From: Zychaea mexicana
Taxonomy: Eukaryota > Mucoromycota > Mucoromycetes > Mucorales > Lichtheimiaceae
Reading direction: 5' to 3'
Length of the DNA stretch: 64,000 nucleotides
Assembly: GCF_025766255.1 (NCBI RefSeq)
Contig: NW_026516771.1
Coordinates: 62,001 to 126,000, forward strand
A model generated the notes under the pieces. The model made no database searches. It worked only from the letters and a program-made list of their open reading frames with translations, and had not been told where the DNA came from. This document shows, in pieces, positions 25,201 through 36,635 of the stretch. Position 1 is the first letter of the stretch, and the number at the start of each line of letters is the position of its first letter. Made by a program: the position numbers and the translations under genes.

Positions 25201-27095
25201 ATCTTGAGATTGGATATATAGTCTTGCATCACGTCTTGTAGCAACCGATTCGTCAATTGACTATAAAAAGTTTTTATAAAGATTTGTTTAATATCGCGTA
25301 AAATTAAGTGTAAAAAGGTAAGAGGACGGGAACCAATTTCTTACCAGAATTGACTTGCACATTCTTCGTCTGCTTGATTTACCACCTGACACACGGTGCC
25401 TTTCAAGAAATCCCATTCCTTCTCCATCACCTCGCATTCGCGCAAACTGTTTTCGCGTTCCAGATCCAGCTTCCATGTGATCAGCTTGAAATAAAAGCGC
25501 ATCGAGTCCATCAAAACATCATCATAGTCGCGATCGATAAACTCGTTTTTTTTGAGCTGCCAACCAGGTGCCGGGTGCGCCAGCTCTTCGTATTGTTTTT
25601 TCACGCGACATGCCAGCGCCAGTAAGCCTCTGTAGTCTTCCATCATGGCATCGACCATTTGCTTGGGCGGCTCATGCAAACGATCTTTGTACTCCAGTCT
25701 GAGCTTGAGTGCTTCTTCAACGAGCGACGTCGGAAAAACGGCGAGTTGGCGCAATTGGTTGATGAAAGGCGGGAGACGCATTTCCTGAAACAAGCTGTTG
25801 TTGGCAATCATGGTGCGTTTGGATTTGACGAGCAATAAGTTCAAGGCAGACAGCGTCCGTTTGTCAAAGGTGTCTTGTAATGCCGATTCTTTGAGGATAC
25901 GTTCCACAAAGGATGGATCCGTGCGTTGTACTTGAAGATTAAACATGTTATTATTCTTGCTTGAGTCTTCCTTTACCGCCGTCGTCGCTGTCGTTGTCGC
26001 ACTGTTTGACTGATCATCTTCTTTTGGGGCAATTTGCAGATCTTTGGACCCGGTCCAGTCGCGCAGAATCTTATACTGCATGTACAAGCTGCGCGTGATG
26101 GTGCACCAAGCATTGAGTGCATCCAGTCGAGCTTGAAAGTCGGATTGGCCATATCTGGGGATCGCGTTGATCATTTCCGCACGCGTTGAGTAGAGTGATT
26201 CAATACGGTCGACTTTTTTCAGTACATCGGCAACTTGATCCAAGGCATCCATCTTTGGTGGTCCCTGTCCCTGGCCTTCTTTATTGCCGCCTTGATCGCC
26301 GTTGCCTTCACCGCTCTGTGATGGTGGTTGTTCCTGATCCTTTTGGACCTTGAACGACATCACGTCATCAATCACACTATTGATCTCTTTGCGACCTTCT
26401 TCCAGGTATTTCTGTTCTTGAGCAATTGTTCGTCCGCGTAGCAGTGCACGTAACGACATCCATATTTCTTGCATGGGCTTTTGCTGCTTGAGTCGATCCG
26501 TTGTGGACAATCGTTTCTTTTCCGATTTCAACACTTCGCCCATGAGCACAGACTGAAGCATTTGCTGCCACTCTAAACGCTCATGCTTGATTTCCGGTGG
26601 TGCTAACGATTGATTGCGGTACAAATGATTAAAGGCAGTTTCGTTTTCGTCATCTAAATCATTGCCGCTGTCATTATCTTCATCGCTATAGTCATCGTCA
26701 TAATCGTCTGTTGTTGTTCCTCGCCCTCCGCCAAAATTGCTGGCCGGTCCAGCGGGTGTTGGCATATTATAAGGCCATGGTTGTTGCTGGTCTTGTGCCA
26801 TCGGTGGAAGTTGTTGTTGTTGTTGTTGGTGGTGATGGAAGTGACCATTTTGTTGTGGTTGGTTATATGGTTCGTCGTCGTCGTCTTCTTCGTCGTGCCG
26901 TTTGCTATTATGGTTGTGGCGGCCAGCGATCTCAAGTCCAGATGTTTGCTGTGATTGTTGTTGACGGGAGCGATGGTACGGAGTAGCAGCAGGAGAAGAC
27001 GAATCGGAATATCGAGTTGCTGTGTTAATTGATTCGTCTTGATTTTCATCGTCGTCGTGCTCCTGGATCCACCGTACTCTTCGTTCACCCGTCAT
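22202..27095 (-). CDS. MAP kinase kinase kinase, Ssk2/Ssk22-Wis4 type
   Basis: Predicted upstream kinase of the osmo-stress (Hog1/Sty1) MAPK pathway, acting on a Pbs2/Wis1-type MAPKK. Exons 27095-25345, 25260-25114, 25027-23578, 23510-23324, 23248-23109 and 23017-22202; 1496 residues. The N-terminal 250 residues are disordered and rich in Gln, Asn and Asp. Residues about 280-960 form the long conserved regulatory region of this family (RLEWQQMLQSVLMGEVLKSE, WTGSKDLQIAP, GMRMRARKLLQFARFFTAQF). The kinase domain (about 1052-1325) has FIGAGTFGSVYLA, MAVKEIRF, NIVHRDIKPDNILI, KLSDFGAAKIL, GTPMYMAPEVITG and DIWSLGCCIVQMATGRRPW. The tail of about 170 residues is Ser/Gln-rich. The start ATG at 27095 was chosen because the longer upstream frame has no ATG. 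Confidence 0.95.
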
Positions 27096-30000
27096 TTTTT
27101 TTGGAATGAAGTTATTGTGATTGGGTGTTTTGAGGACAGGGAGATTCAAAAAAAAAGTTGGGAAAGAAGAAGAAGAAAATTATATACAACTGGTATGTAG
27201 TTTGGGGAGAGGACTGGTATGCTTATGTGTGTCAAAAGGGAAGAAAAGAGAAAGTGTCAAGTGGACGACGGATGAAAAGGGCGTTTTTTCAAAAATCAGC
27301 AAGGCTACCCTCCGGTGCCTTAATGCCTATCGCGGAGAACACAAGTAAAACTCCACTGTCGAAGCAGCAGTAGCAAGTACTCATTAGTAGTAAAAAGTGA
27401 AGCTTCCCCATCTCCCTTATCAACAGCAAGCCCCTATCTTCTTGATCCCTGTAGGTGTCCCCGTCACCAATCCATTCGCAGCCCTTGTATAAATATTTTG
27501 ACTGGTATAATAAGGTATGACGCACGCACACACACAGAAAGTGGTAATCATCTTCTATGATATGTAAACGCAGTTTGTCAAAGTGATAGTAGGCTCTTTT
27601 TGTTTTCGCAGGGCTGTGAGTACTGACCACCTTATGTTTTCACATCATGCTTCTTAAAGCAACATCGTTTACGGGATTATGCAACATGCTCCGGTTCTTG
27701 TACGCTTTTTGTGCACGTCAAATGCGTACCACTGTTCCTCTCACGTGCCACGCATCTTCTGCGGTTGCCCTGAACGTGTGAAACAAAAGTAAACCAGTCA
27801 GAGGACTCTTCCCGTGACTTCGCTGCTAATGTCTTTTTTGACATTGCTATCATGAAGACCCTCAAGTATGATACCATTGAGGATTGGTGCGCCACTGAAA
27901 CAAATCATCTCTATTTAGGGGTTCCATAGGTTAATAGTCGTCGCTGGTAATGCTCTGGGATAAGATTATCATATATCATATACGATCCAAAACTGTCTTC
28001 TGTAATAAATCGATAAAAAAAAGCATTTATGAAAAGTGTGTGTTTAGTATTCATATAGAAGATTATAGAAGTACACAAATTGCCTAACAGGTTCATACAA
28101 ATAAAAAAGAAGATTGGTTATGCATGTATCATAAAGATGTGGTTTAGTATCGTAAGTCACTTGATCTTCTACGGCTTGTTGTCCAATTCTTTCCCAACTT
28201 GAAAACTGCCATAAGAAACATATAAGCGTTGCCTCTTTCAGGGCTCTTATTTCCATATCGTGGATCGTTAAGTGACCAGTATACCGCACATTTTGCTTAC
28301 GCCATTTCGATTTAGTGAGAAACTGTACTATCATGGTTGTTTTCTGTTTTTGCAGTTACTATCATCACTAAAATGATCTGTTTCACTTGCTTGATAACCT
28401 TCACCAATGTTCGGTTGCAACAAGTCAGATCAATCCATTGTACACTATAATTTCAATAACGATTAAGCCAATAGATATTGCAGGTCACAAGATGCTCATG
28501 GGGAGGACAGTATCAAGAAATATAATGTAGATGAACAAGAGTCTTCGGATTATTTTGTTTATGCAGTGAAAGCGTATACCTCTAAAACAGCTCTTCAGGG
28601 AACGCTAGTTTAATCGATTTAAATCACAGTAGTACAGTAACACTCGTCACCAAACTTCATTTTTATTTATAGATACAGTACCCGTATACTAACCGATAAA
28701 CTACGGATTATAATACGGGAAAACTGTATTCGTAACCGACCATGTGGTACTTGAAATGTGATGACAGCATTTTGCGTGATTCTATTAACGAGTTTTTTTG
28801 CCGAACACTTGCAAACGGTGAATATCTTCTCTTGATATTATATTTTATTAAGATTAAATGTACTATAGTTTCAGACAATGCCACTTCATCATATTCCATT
28901 AGGCGCTACAAGCTAAGTTTATTGATCTCGCAAAGCAGAGCGTCTGGACAGACTGTGTATTATAGTGTAAACGTATGATATATATGGAATGGTTATCTTG
29001 AACTGTTATAAGGTCTTCGGTGTTATTGGTGATGCGCGAGGAATGCGATAGAAACAGGATTGATATGTAGAGCACATTGGGTTTTCATTTAGTATTTGCA
29101 GTTTCTTTTACTTCATTATAGTCGACTCTACATAGGTAATCAAAAACACTGAAGTTGAAGGCTCCTTATTATACAAAGATCGTACAGTGTGAGAAGCGTT
29201 GGGCAAGGTAGCTATATTATGTGCTCATAACTATACTATTTTTTTCTCTTTTGTCTTTATTACAGAGATCGCCTAAAATACTTCTTTATTTATATGACAA
29301 CATCCCCCCTTCCAATTTTTCATCAAATAAATGTACCTTCTCATATGAATCTGTACGCATAACCAATTTCGTAAATTGATGAGTGTAATATAAACCACCA
29401 ATCCAACATTTTCATTCACACTTTATACTGGAAGCCAGATTAAATCTGTAAATGGGCACGCTGTCAATCTGCAGCGCAATCGAACAATAAGAGCGTCTCT
29501 GCTGTATTCTCTTCGTTTTCTTGAAACACTGGATATCCATTGGCAATACTCCGACAAGAAAGAGGAACAAACTGTGTATTTCAGATGAAGGAGATTATCA
29601 GTCCCCTACTTCATAAAGCATCAGTCGACCAGCAGCCTCAAGACCGAGCAGGGGATACATGGCAACCAGAACTACTGCATGCGTTGTCAAGTCCAGTACT
29701 GGTGCAGAGCGTTGTCAATTGATACTTGATATCACGCCAAGAGCAAGCGTGTCGGATTACAACGGGATCATACGAAGAGAAACATAAAAAACCAAATTAG
29801 TTGCAACTCGTCTGTTCATTTGGACAAACACCCCGTAAATCACTCGTTTAAATGCAATTAACTCTGCACAACAAAGATCCATTATCACGAACTACAGTAG
29901 CCGCTCGCTAAGCCGATCACTTTTCAAAATTACCGACCCGGTAAGCAGTGAATATTGAGCTTGCTCGGTAAGCCGATCACCGATCCTTTCTCTGTGACAT

Positions 30001-30480
30001 ATCGGCTTATATAGACCAATAAAATCACAGTATTTCATCTCTCATATATCTGAGACATGCGGGAGTCGAACAAGCGACCAAAATGTTTACTGTGTATATA
30101 GTATCAACAAACGAAGACCCCCCCCCCACTCATTATATGGGGCAAGCCGATCATTCGCTAAGCCGATCGCTTTTGGGTCATGACCGAGGTGATCGGCTTA
30201 GCGAGCGGCTACTGTAGAACATACGGAGAGCAACAACGTCTATCTGAAACGCTCCCATGCATGTCACCATCGAAATAGTGGAGGTGTCTATGAGGCCACA
30301 ATCGTACTACTACTTTATCAGTTTGCGCTGATTATTCCCCTGCCCTTTGCACACACCGGTCGTTGCTTCAGCCAAGTCGTTTAATCTTCGACGTCTAATG
30401 ACGCCATATAATGTATTTAGTAGATATAGTGATGATTACATATGGAATTAGCTAGCTATTATATTCATCTCGTTGATTAT
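27096..30480. other. Gene-poor region containing a miniature transposon
   Basis: About 3.4 kb. 27096-27400 is the AG-rich leader of the MAP3K gene. 27660-29890 is AT-rich without a convincing gene; a 96-codon minus-strand frame at 28044-28334 (SKWRKQNVRYTGHLTIHDME..) has even composition and may be a remnant. 29895-30214 is a miniature inverted-repeat element listed separately. Confidence 0.55.
29895..30214. mobile_element. pogo/Tc1-like MITE with perfect terminal inverted repeats
   Basis: A 320-bp non-coding element beginning CAGTAGCCGCTCGCTAAG and ending with its exact reverse complement. The inverted repeats match perfectly over 29892-29920 and 30189-30217, including the flanking TA on each side (29893-29894 and 30215-30216) and one base beyond. 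TA target duplication and CAGT termini are hallmarks of Tc1/mariner/pogo elements. The subterminal motif AAGCCGATC recurs at 29910, 29970, 30144 and 30160 and inverted at 30191, as expected for transposase-binding sites. There is no open frame for a transposase, so it would depend on one supplied in trans. The intact repeats suggest fairly recent movement. Confidence 0.9.
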
Positions 30481-33065
30481 CTAAGTCCTAGGTACAAAAC
30501 GGATTTCAAATGGAGAAGGTTCTGCAACTGTAGGTCCCGAGATGGGAGGCACTGTCTCTAATGTATGAGGAATCTCGTTGCCGTTCTCATCCAAAGCAGG
30601 CTTGATGTCGCATTTTTGGAACACACAGACCCAGACGTGAAACATTTGAGTTTCAGCCTACGTTCATTGAGTATATGTCAGTATAGGAAACTTACAGGTA
30701 ATAATTCATTTAGAAGGGTGATGAGGTTGCTACATACCAAATGAGCACCAACGCAAACTCGTCTACATGGAAAGTTGGGATGAAAAAGAAACAGTATAGT
30801 ATGAGAGTCCTTAAGTATACGCATGTATGATGATCTTTGCAAAATAAAATATTTACCTGCCCCATCCAAAATTAAAGTGATCACGGTTAGCTACTCTCTG
30901 GTTAGCTGAAGCGTACATGGTTTCCGTATTTTGGAGAAACCGTTCTGGCTTGAAGGATTCGGGTTCAGTGTACTTATCCGGATTCATATGCATTGTTGTC
31001 ATATTGGTAATGATCAAGGTTTCCTTTGGTATAATATTGCCTTGCCACTCGACTAGAAAATAATAAATACAACATCCCATTCGAAATGAAATGTGCTCTT
31101 TAGAAGGAAGTACAAGTGCACGTAGAAAAGAGCAACCTACAGCATGAATTACATATTCCGGTGCCAACAGGCAAAAAAGCGTCACAGTATGAAACTTACA
31201 ATCTTCACTTGCTTGATGGACAACGCCAAAATCTGTAGTAGGTCTGAAACGCAGGCACTCTCGTTGAGTAGCAATCATATACGGTAGCTGATCACGTTCC
31301 CAAAATGTCGGAAGGCGGCCATTCTTGGCCACAAAAGCATCGATTTCTTGTTGAATACGCTTTTGAACATCAGGTAGGGTCGATAGTTGAAGGAATGCCC
31401 AGGACATGGTTACTGCAGTAGTATCGGTTCCCGCAAAAACCATGTCATCTGTTGTACGCCCATGGAGTTTCATTAATGATAGTTTTAACATTTTAGTTGA
31501 ATAGAATTGTCTTAATCAATTAATCTTCTTCACTGTCTATGAAAGTCAAATACAGAAAAGGACGAATTACTTACGAATAGTACGAAGAAGGTTATTGTAG
31601 TATCCCTTCTTGCCTTGATTTATTTCGTCATTGAGGATCTTGGTCATATTGTCCTCTTCAGTCTCTAAAGCCTTTTCAACCAGATCCAAGTAAAAAGGCT
31701 TGCAGTCGTACTCTAAAAATTCATACATGTATTTTTGCGAACCAATGAAGAGTGTATCCACGATCTTTAGCGCTGGAAGAAGCATGTGAAAGGAATATTT
31801 GAAACTGGTAAACTTTTTGGTCCCCTCCATCACGTGCATGCATTGTTTGTAAAGAGGATCGTCCGCGGATGTGGATCGTACGTTGAATAGGGTCAAGAGG
31901 ATAAAATTGAGTGAGACGCGCATAAGAAATGGCATTGGATCGATGTTTTCCCCCGTGGCGACCGTGTCGACAAACTCGTCTGCTTCTCTACAGAGTACTG
32001 GGCTTGCTTCCTTGAGTGTTCTTGGGCCGAGTGCGTTTAGCACTACATAACACAATTGAGACGAATATCTTTGTAAACAGTTATGCTTGTGCATGAATCT
32101 TATTTGTTGGGCATGTGTATAGGTACCTGCTTTGCGCGAAGCACTCCAAGCTTTGTCCGGTGAGGATAAAACAATGCCACTATGATGCATACACAATCTC
32201 GCATTAGCTAGTTGGTCATAGAAAAAGAAGGAGCCTATTATAACCACAGCGTTATACTACTGCCGTAGAATACAACAAGATAGTCGCTACTTACGTTTGC
32301 CCATTCGAGTGGAAATCATGAAATTTGCGACCCGATTGTCTATCCGCCGTTGCCTTTCCTTTGGTGACCAAGATTTCATGGGCAATGTATGGATCGTCTA
32401 TAACGAGCCAATGCTTTACGCCTGTGCGAATGTAGAAAATAGGACCTGTAAAAAATGAAAACAGGATTATGTCAGCTGGTTTTTAACTACACTGTATGTA
32501 GTACCATTGTCCCTCCTGATAGAGTAAGTGAGCGTGTGTTGTGCTTTTCTACATGTATACCTAGCTCTTTATGCCACTGGCTAAACTTCTCCACTCTGTT
32601 GAGACCGATTGTAAACATATGCCCTATGAAAGTAAAGCAAGACTCAGCGACATTAACAATGAGAGAAGGTAAGTTGATATAAACGAACGCGGTCCTCCAT
32701 CTTGCTTCGTGTGTAATAGATAGTTGAATAAGGCTGGAAAAAGAGCCCCATCGCTGTCGTCCGCCCACATGTATAAGGTGTAAGAACCACATACCAAAAA
32801 TTGGATAACAGCCTTTTGGCGTTGGAATGCCCGAAAACGAAGGTTTTGAAGCTTTTCTCGCTTGACGCCAGGCGATGGTTGCCACCAAAACAGCAGCTAC
32901 CGCCACGACGGCACGAGTGTTTCTATTGCTGCTGGAGCTGCTGCCTTGGCGAGACAATAACGAGGACAAATCATCACTGGCGTCGCAAACCCATGCGACA
33001 AAGTATTGGCCGAGTCTCCCATTTTTGTAGAGATCCGTTAAAAAGGTTATTTGGTGCTGTGACAT
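30481..33065 (-). CDS. Cytochrome P450 monooxygenase, CYP509-like
   Basis: Haem-thiolate monooxygenase anchored in the ER membrane; substrate unknown. Nine exons: 33065-32795, 32623-32561, 32445-32295, 32179-32127, 32042-31571, 31510-31200, 31052-30857, 30762-30738, 30657-30481; 572 residues. A membrane anchor lies at about 51-66 (AVVAVAAVLVATIAW), followed by a basic stretch and the Pro-rich hinge GIPTPKGCYPIFG. The I-helix oxygen motif reads FAGTDTTAVTMSW, the K-helix ExxR is ECLR, the PERF motif is FKPERFL, and the haem loop is FNFGWGRRVCVGAHLA with Cys at about 509. Exon 8, coding RVCVGAHL, is only 25 bp. The exon 5 donor (AA|GTAATT) was preferred over an overlapping GTAAGT because only it keeps frame. 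The CYP509 assignment is from resemblance to zygomycete P450s. Confidence 0.92.
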
Positions 33066-35560
33066 AATCCGGAGAAAAAGAAGAAAGGGACGTGCGTGGG
33101 GCTAGCATGCATCAATTTGCAGCCCGTTTTTATACTTTAAAATTTCCAGGGAGCACACAACAACCTTCCGCCTGTGGAACGGTTCCGTGTGAGTTTGTTT
33201 GGTTATAGAAGAAAGAACTCAGTATGGGGATAAAAACTCACTTTTTGAAGGTTACACCTAGTGGATTGTACTCTCGTCTCATTAAAAATAGTTCCCGATG
33301 CGATGAATGGCCCAAGCACAAATGTCACAGATAGAATTTTTTACACAAGGTCTCTAGACCATCGGTTAGCACAGATGGATCATGTCCTGTTCACAAGTCA
33401 ACAACAGGTCAAGGAACTACAACGAAGACGAAGCAATGTGTAAACAGTCAATACGCTATACATCATCGAGCCATATATTTCACTATGTCAACTATTAACA
33501 TATTACTGCTATCATATGGAGCGAAAACAAGAACGACCCGAACCACTGCGCCCTTGCCAGCAGCGGAAGAAAAATTTTACGAGAACAACCTGAAATCATG
33601 CAACAGACTGATACGGCAAGCGTTTTGCCCTCATTACTACATTACATACACGTATTGCTATCTAATATCAGATAAACAAGAATATAGCTCATATGATACT
33701 ACATGACCATATTGACGACAAACTTACGTGGATATTTATTAGGCCATTCTACAGGCCCGCTTTTCGACAAATGGTCCTTTCCCTTGCAACTTATTATCGG
33801 TATCCTCAACCATTGGACAAGTGTGTGCTCTATACAATATGCGCAGCGGAATATTTAATATCCTCTCTTGAGGCAGGTCAAAAGATGTCCCATCAATACG
33901 GACAACGGGCCGATGTCTACGCGAAAAGGCCACGGTGGTACTGAATCATGCGTATCATCGATCCAACATGGTAGCTCTGCAAACGTTGACTATCGTATAA
34001 ATCAGCGCTTGTCCCGAATCCGAAATGCGAATGAACGGCATCGGCTATTTGGCTAATACTCGGTGCTGTAAGTTTTCAAAATATTTCGGGGAACTACGGG
34101 GCTGGGCAGAACGGAGCACCAGCAGGCTTCTTAAGATATCAAGCTCGGCTATATGTACTTGATCTGATAGTTATCAACGGCAAATGTGTTCTATTTAAAC
34201 AACTCCTATTGTACGTATTATCGATACTTACAGCATATTGCAGCTCGCCGCGAAGTGGAACAACGTTTTCTAGGCTTGTATACTCAAAAATGTAACGAGA
34301 TATTTAATAAAGAACTGTAATTGCAAGATTTGGGATTGCACTCTGTAGAATTGGTAACAGCTCTCAGCAGATACATCAACAAAGTTCATGGAATACGTCT
34401 ACATCAAGCATACAGTGTTAATCTCTTGGACAAAATTTCATGTGGAACGTGTGGGAAGCCAGCAACAATATGGGAAGAAGGTTTCGGTGTAGAGTTACCA
34501 TCGGTATTCGAGGTCGAATATGAAACAGCTAGCATATTATAGTAGAGAGACATTTGAATGTTGATGTCAATCGGATGCCACGATTGTTGCAGGAAACAGA
34601 AGCTGATATACGATCCCATCTAACAGTCTACTACATACCCCTTTCTCTGTAACATTACCATTCAAGCATCGATAATTCCGTATCGTAAGGAAGCGACTGT
34701 ATGCCTTATAGCACTGGTCAATCCAGCCTTCCAAAAATAAAACATACATATAAACTAGTGTCTAAGTGACAACCATTAAAAAAAGGTAGTAGGGGTAAAG
34801 ATGATGGGATCATATGATGAATAGATCCTCCGTTGCAGCAGCAGCAGACTGCACGAAGAATAATGTATCGTGCCTACTGTTTATGTCGAGAAAAAGGAGA
34901 AATCACTACTTCTTATGATGAAATTCATCGTATCAGATATGCTTCCTGCATTCTGTTGGCCCCTAAATCAACTGCAGATGTATTCTGGACCGATAGAACA
35001 GCGAAGCGCCCACACACATATGTACCAAATCACATGGGAAACGACATTCACTCTTTTCTCACTCCATTCTCTAATAACGATTGGATAATTAGCAGCAACC
35101 TGCCTCCGTGAATCCTATTGATGAGGAATAGTAAGTAGATGGAGAAAAGATGCGATAGTCTTTTAGTTTAGACCCTTTCTAAACCACGTGATATATCCAA
35201 AAAAAAAATAAGGAAGATTTTGATATCAAGTGTCAAAGTTTCTTTCAGAATGTCGATCTATAAGATGTATATCCATACTCGGATAAGCCGTAATTGCAAG
35301 TAGAAGCGGGGTAACATGTATCTATCCTAAGCTGGTCATTTGATGAGAAAAAGAGAAACGTCAAATTACATACTTTGGTATATAGCAGTGCGCCCCGAAT
35401 TGCTGTTACTAAAATGTGTATTTGTTAGCGGCCACAGTTAGGGAAAAAACAGAAAGAAGCTTAAAAATCAATGCGTCGTTGGGCGCTGGGTCAGCACTTG
35501 AAACACCTGCTTTTCTTTTCAATTTCTAACCATTTCAAAAGAAATTTCCGATTTTGGACT
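33066..35560. other. Gene-poor region with a broken gene
   Basis: About 2.5 kb between the divergent P450 and elongase genes. 33690-34542 carries decayed coding sequence listed separately. The open frame at 34833-35111 (RIMYRAYCLCREKGEITTSY..) is of unclear status. The remainder is AT-rich with no recognisable feature. Confidence 0.55.
33960..34542 (+). pseudogene. Broken gene fragment, unrecognised family
   Basis: Three protein-like segments in the same order on the plus strand: about 33960-34056 (SANVDYRINQRLSRIRNANE), about 34072-34211 (GAPAGFLRYQARLYVLDLIV), and 34237-34542 (AARREVEQRFLGLYTQKCNE..ALSRYINKVHGIRLHQAYSV..ISCGTCGKPATIWEEGFGVE). The last segment is interrupted by an in-frame TAA at 34318-34320. 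The gap between segments two and three has GT..AG ends but only about 25 bp, too short for a normal intron. The CGTCGK pair could be half a zinc site. The even composition contrasts with the AT-rich surroundings. It is either a dead gene or one whose introns I have not resolved. Confidence 0.45.
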
Positions 35561-36635
35561 ATGCCAGTAGACACTACTGCTACTGCTGCTACTATTACTT
35601 CTTCGTGGTCGTCGCCGTCGTATCCACCATCAATGCTGCCACCAGGAACTCCGTTTCCCGAACTATATCGTATAGTTATGGACGGGAGAACACCTGTCGC
35701 AGCCGCTTCATTATATCTGATCATTGTATACCTGTGGACAATTCGAATAGTACAGCGGAATCATCAACAACAGCAACAACAGCAAAACGCTGCTTTACAA
35801 AAGCCATCATCACCTGTCAAAGATACCACTACTATCAATTGTGCTCGATTATTCACATTGTTCGTACTTGCTCATAACCTGGCACTTGCGGCGTATTCGG
35901 GACTGACGTTTTACAAACTAGCGACGGGGATTCATCGGACACGAACCCGGGATGATGCGTCCATGTTTACCAAGGTAACTGACTCACCTACGCACTCCTC
36001 AAGCGTCAGAACGTAAAGTGTCGGAAGACTCACACGCCTTATCTATGGATGATACACTTATATACTGGGGGTTCGCGGGAAATACTTGGCGCGAACAAAA
36101 AAAGGTATGCGACACGGATGAATACTTTTGGAACGACACTCTGGGCTACTGGGGCTACTTTTTCTATCTGTCCAAATTCTACGAATTTGTGGACACGTTT
36201 ATTATCCTGTTGAAAGGACGCAAACCATCGCTTTTGCAAGAATACCATCATGCTGGCGCCATCATCACCATGTGGGCTGGTATCCGCTATCACACGACGG
36301 CTATCTGGATGTTTGTCACGTTCAATTCGTTTATCCACACCGCCATGTACTCGTACTATGCAGCAACAACATTGGGCTTGCATCCTCCTGGCAAAAAATA
36401 CCTCACGTCTTTACAAATCGCCCAGTTCTTGCTCGGCATGACCTTGGCAGCGGCCTATCTATTTACGCCCGGGTGTTCGGAATTGCCCGGTGAAAAGTTC
36501 ACGTTGAAGCTCAATTTGAGCTACTTGATGCCCTTAACATGGCTGTTTTTTGATTTTGCTCGGAAAACGTATGGTCGGCGTCAGAAGCGACAAGCAGTAG
36601 CAGCAGCAGCAGCAGCAAAGAAAAAGGCAGCTTGA
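35561..36635 (+). CDS. ELO-family fatty acid elongase (3-ketoacyl-CoA synthase)
   Basis: ER membrane condensing enzyme that adds two carbons from malonyl-CoA to long-chain acyl-CoA. Exons 35561-35974 and 36105-36635 give 314 residues; the 130-bp intron ends in an A-rich acceptor (AAAAAAAG) and joins MFTK to VCDTDEYFWNDTLGYWGYFF in frame. Several membrane spans are visible, with the ELO blocks YLSKFYEFVDTFIILLKG, QEYHHAGA (183-190), NSFIHTAMYSYYA and SLQIAQFLLG. The usual HXXHH box reads QEYHH, a variant in which the first His is Gln; the central HH pair is kept. The C-terminus is basic and Ala-rich (KKKAA), a possible ER-retrieval dilysine-like tail. The start at 35561 has A at -3; an upstream in-frame ATG at 35471 would add 30 residues. 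Confidence 0.92.

Noticed and set aside
35975..36017. Short intron with acceptor CGTCAG at about 36009 in the elongase gene
   Set aside because: It would leave the two coding parts out of frame; the acceptor at 36104 restores phase and yields the expected ELO sequence.
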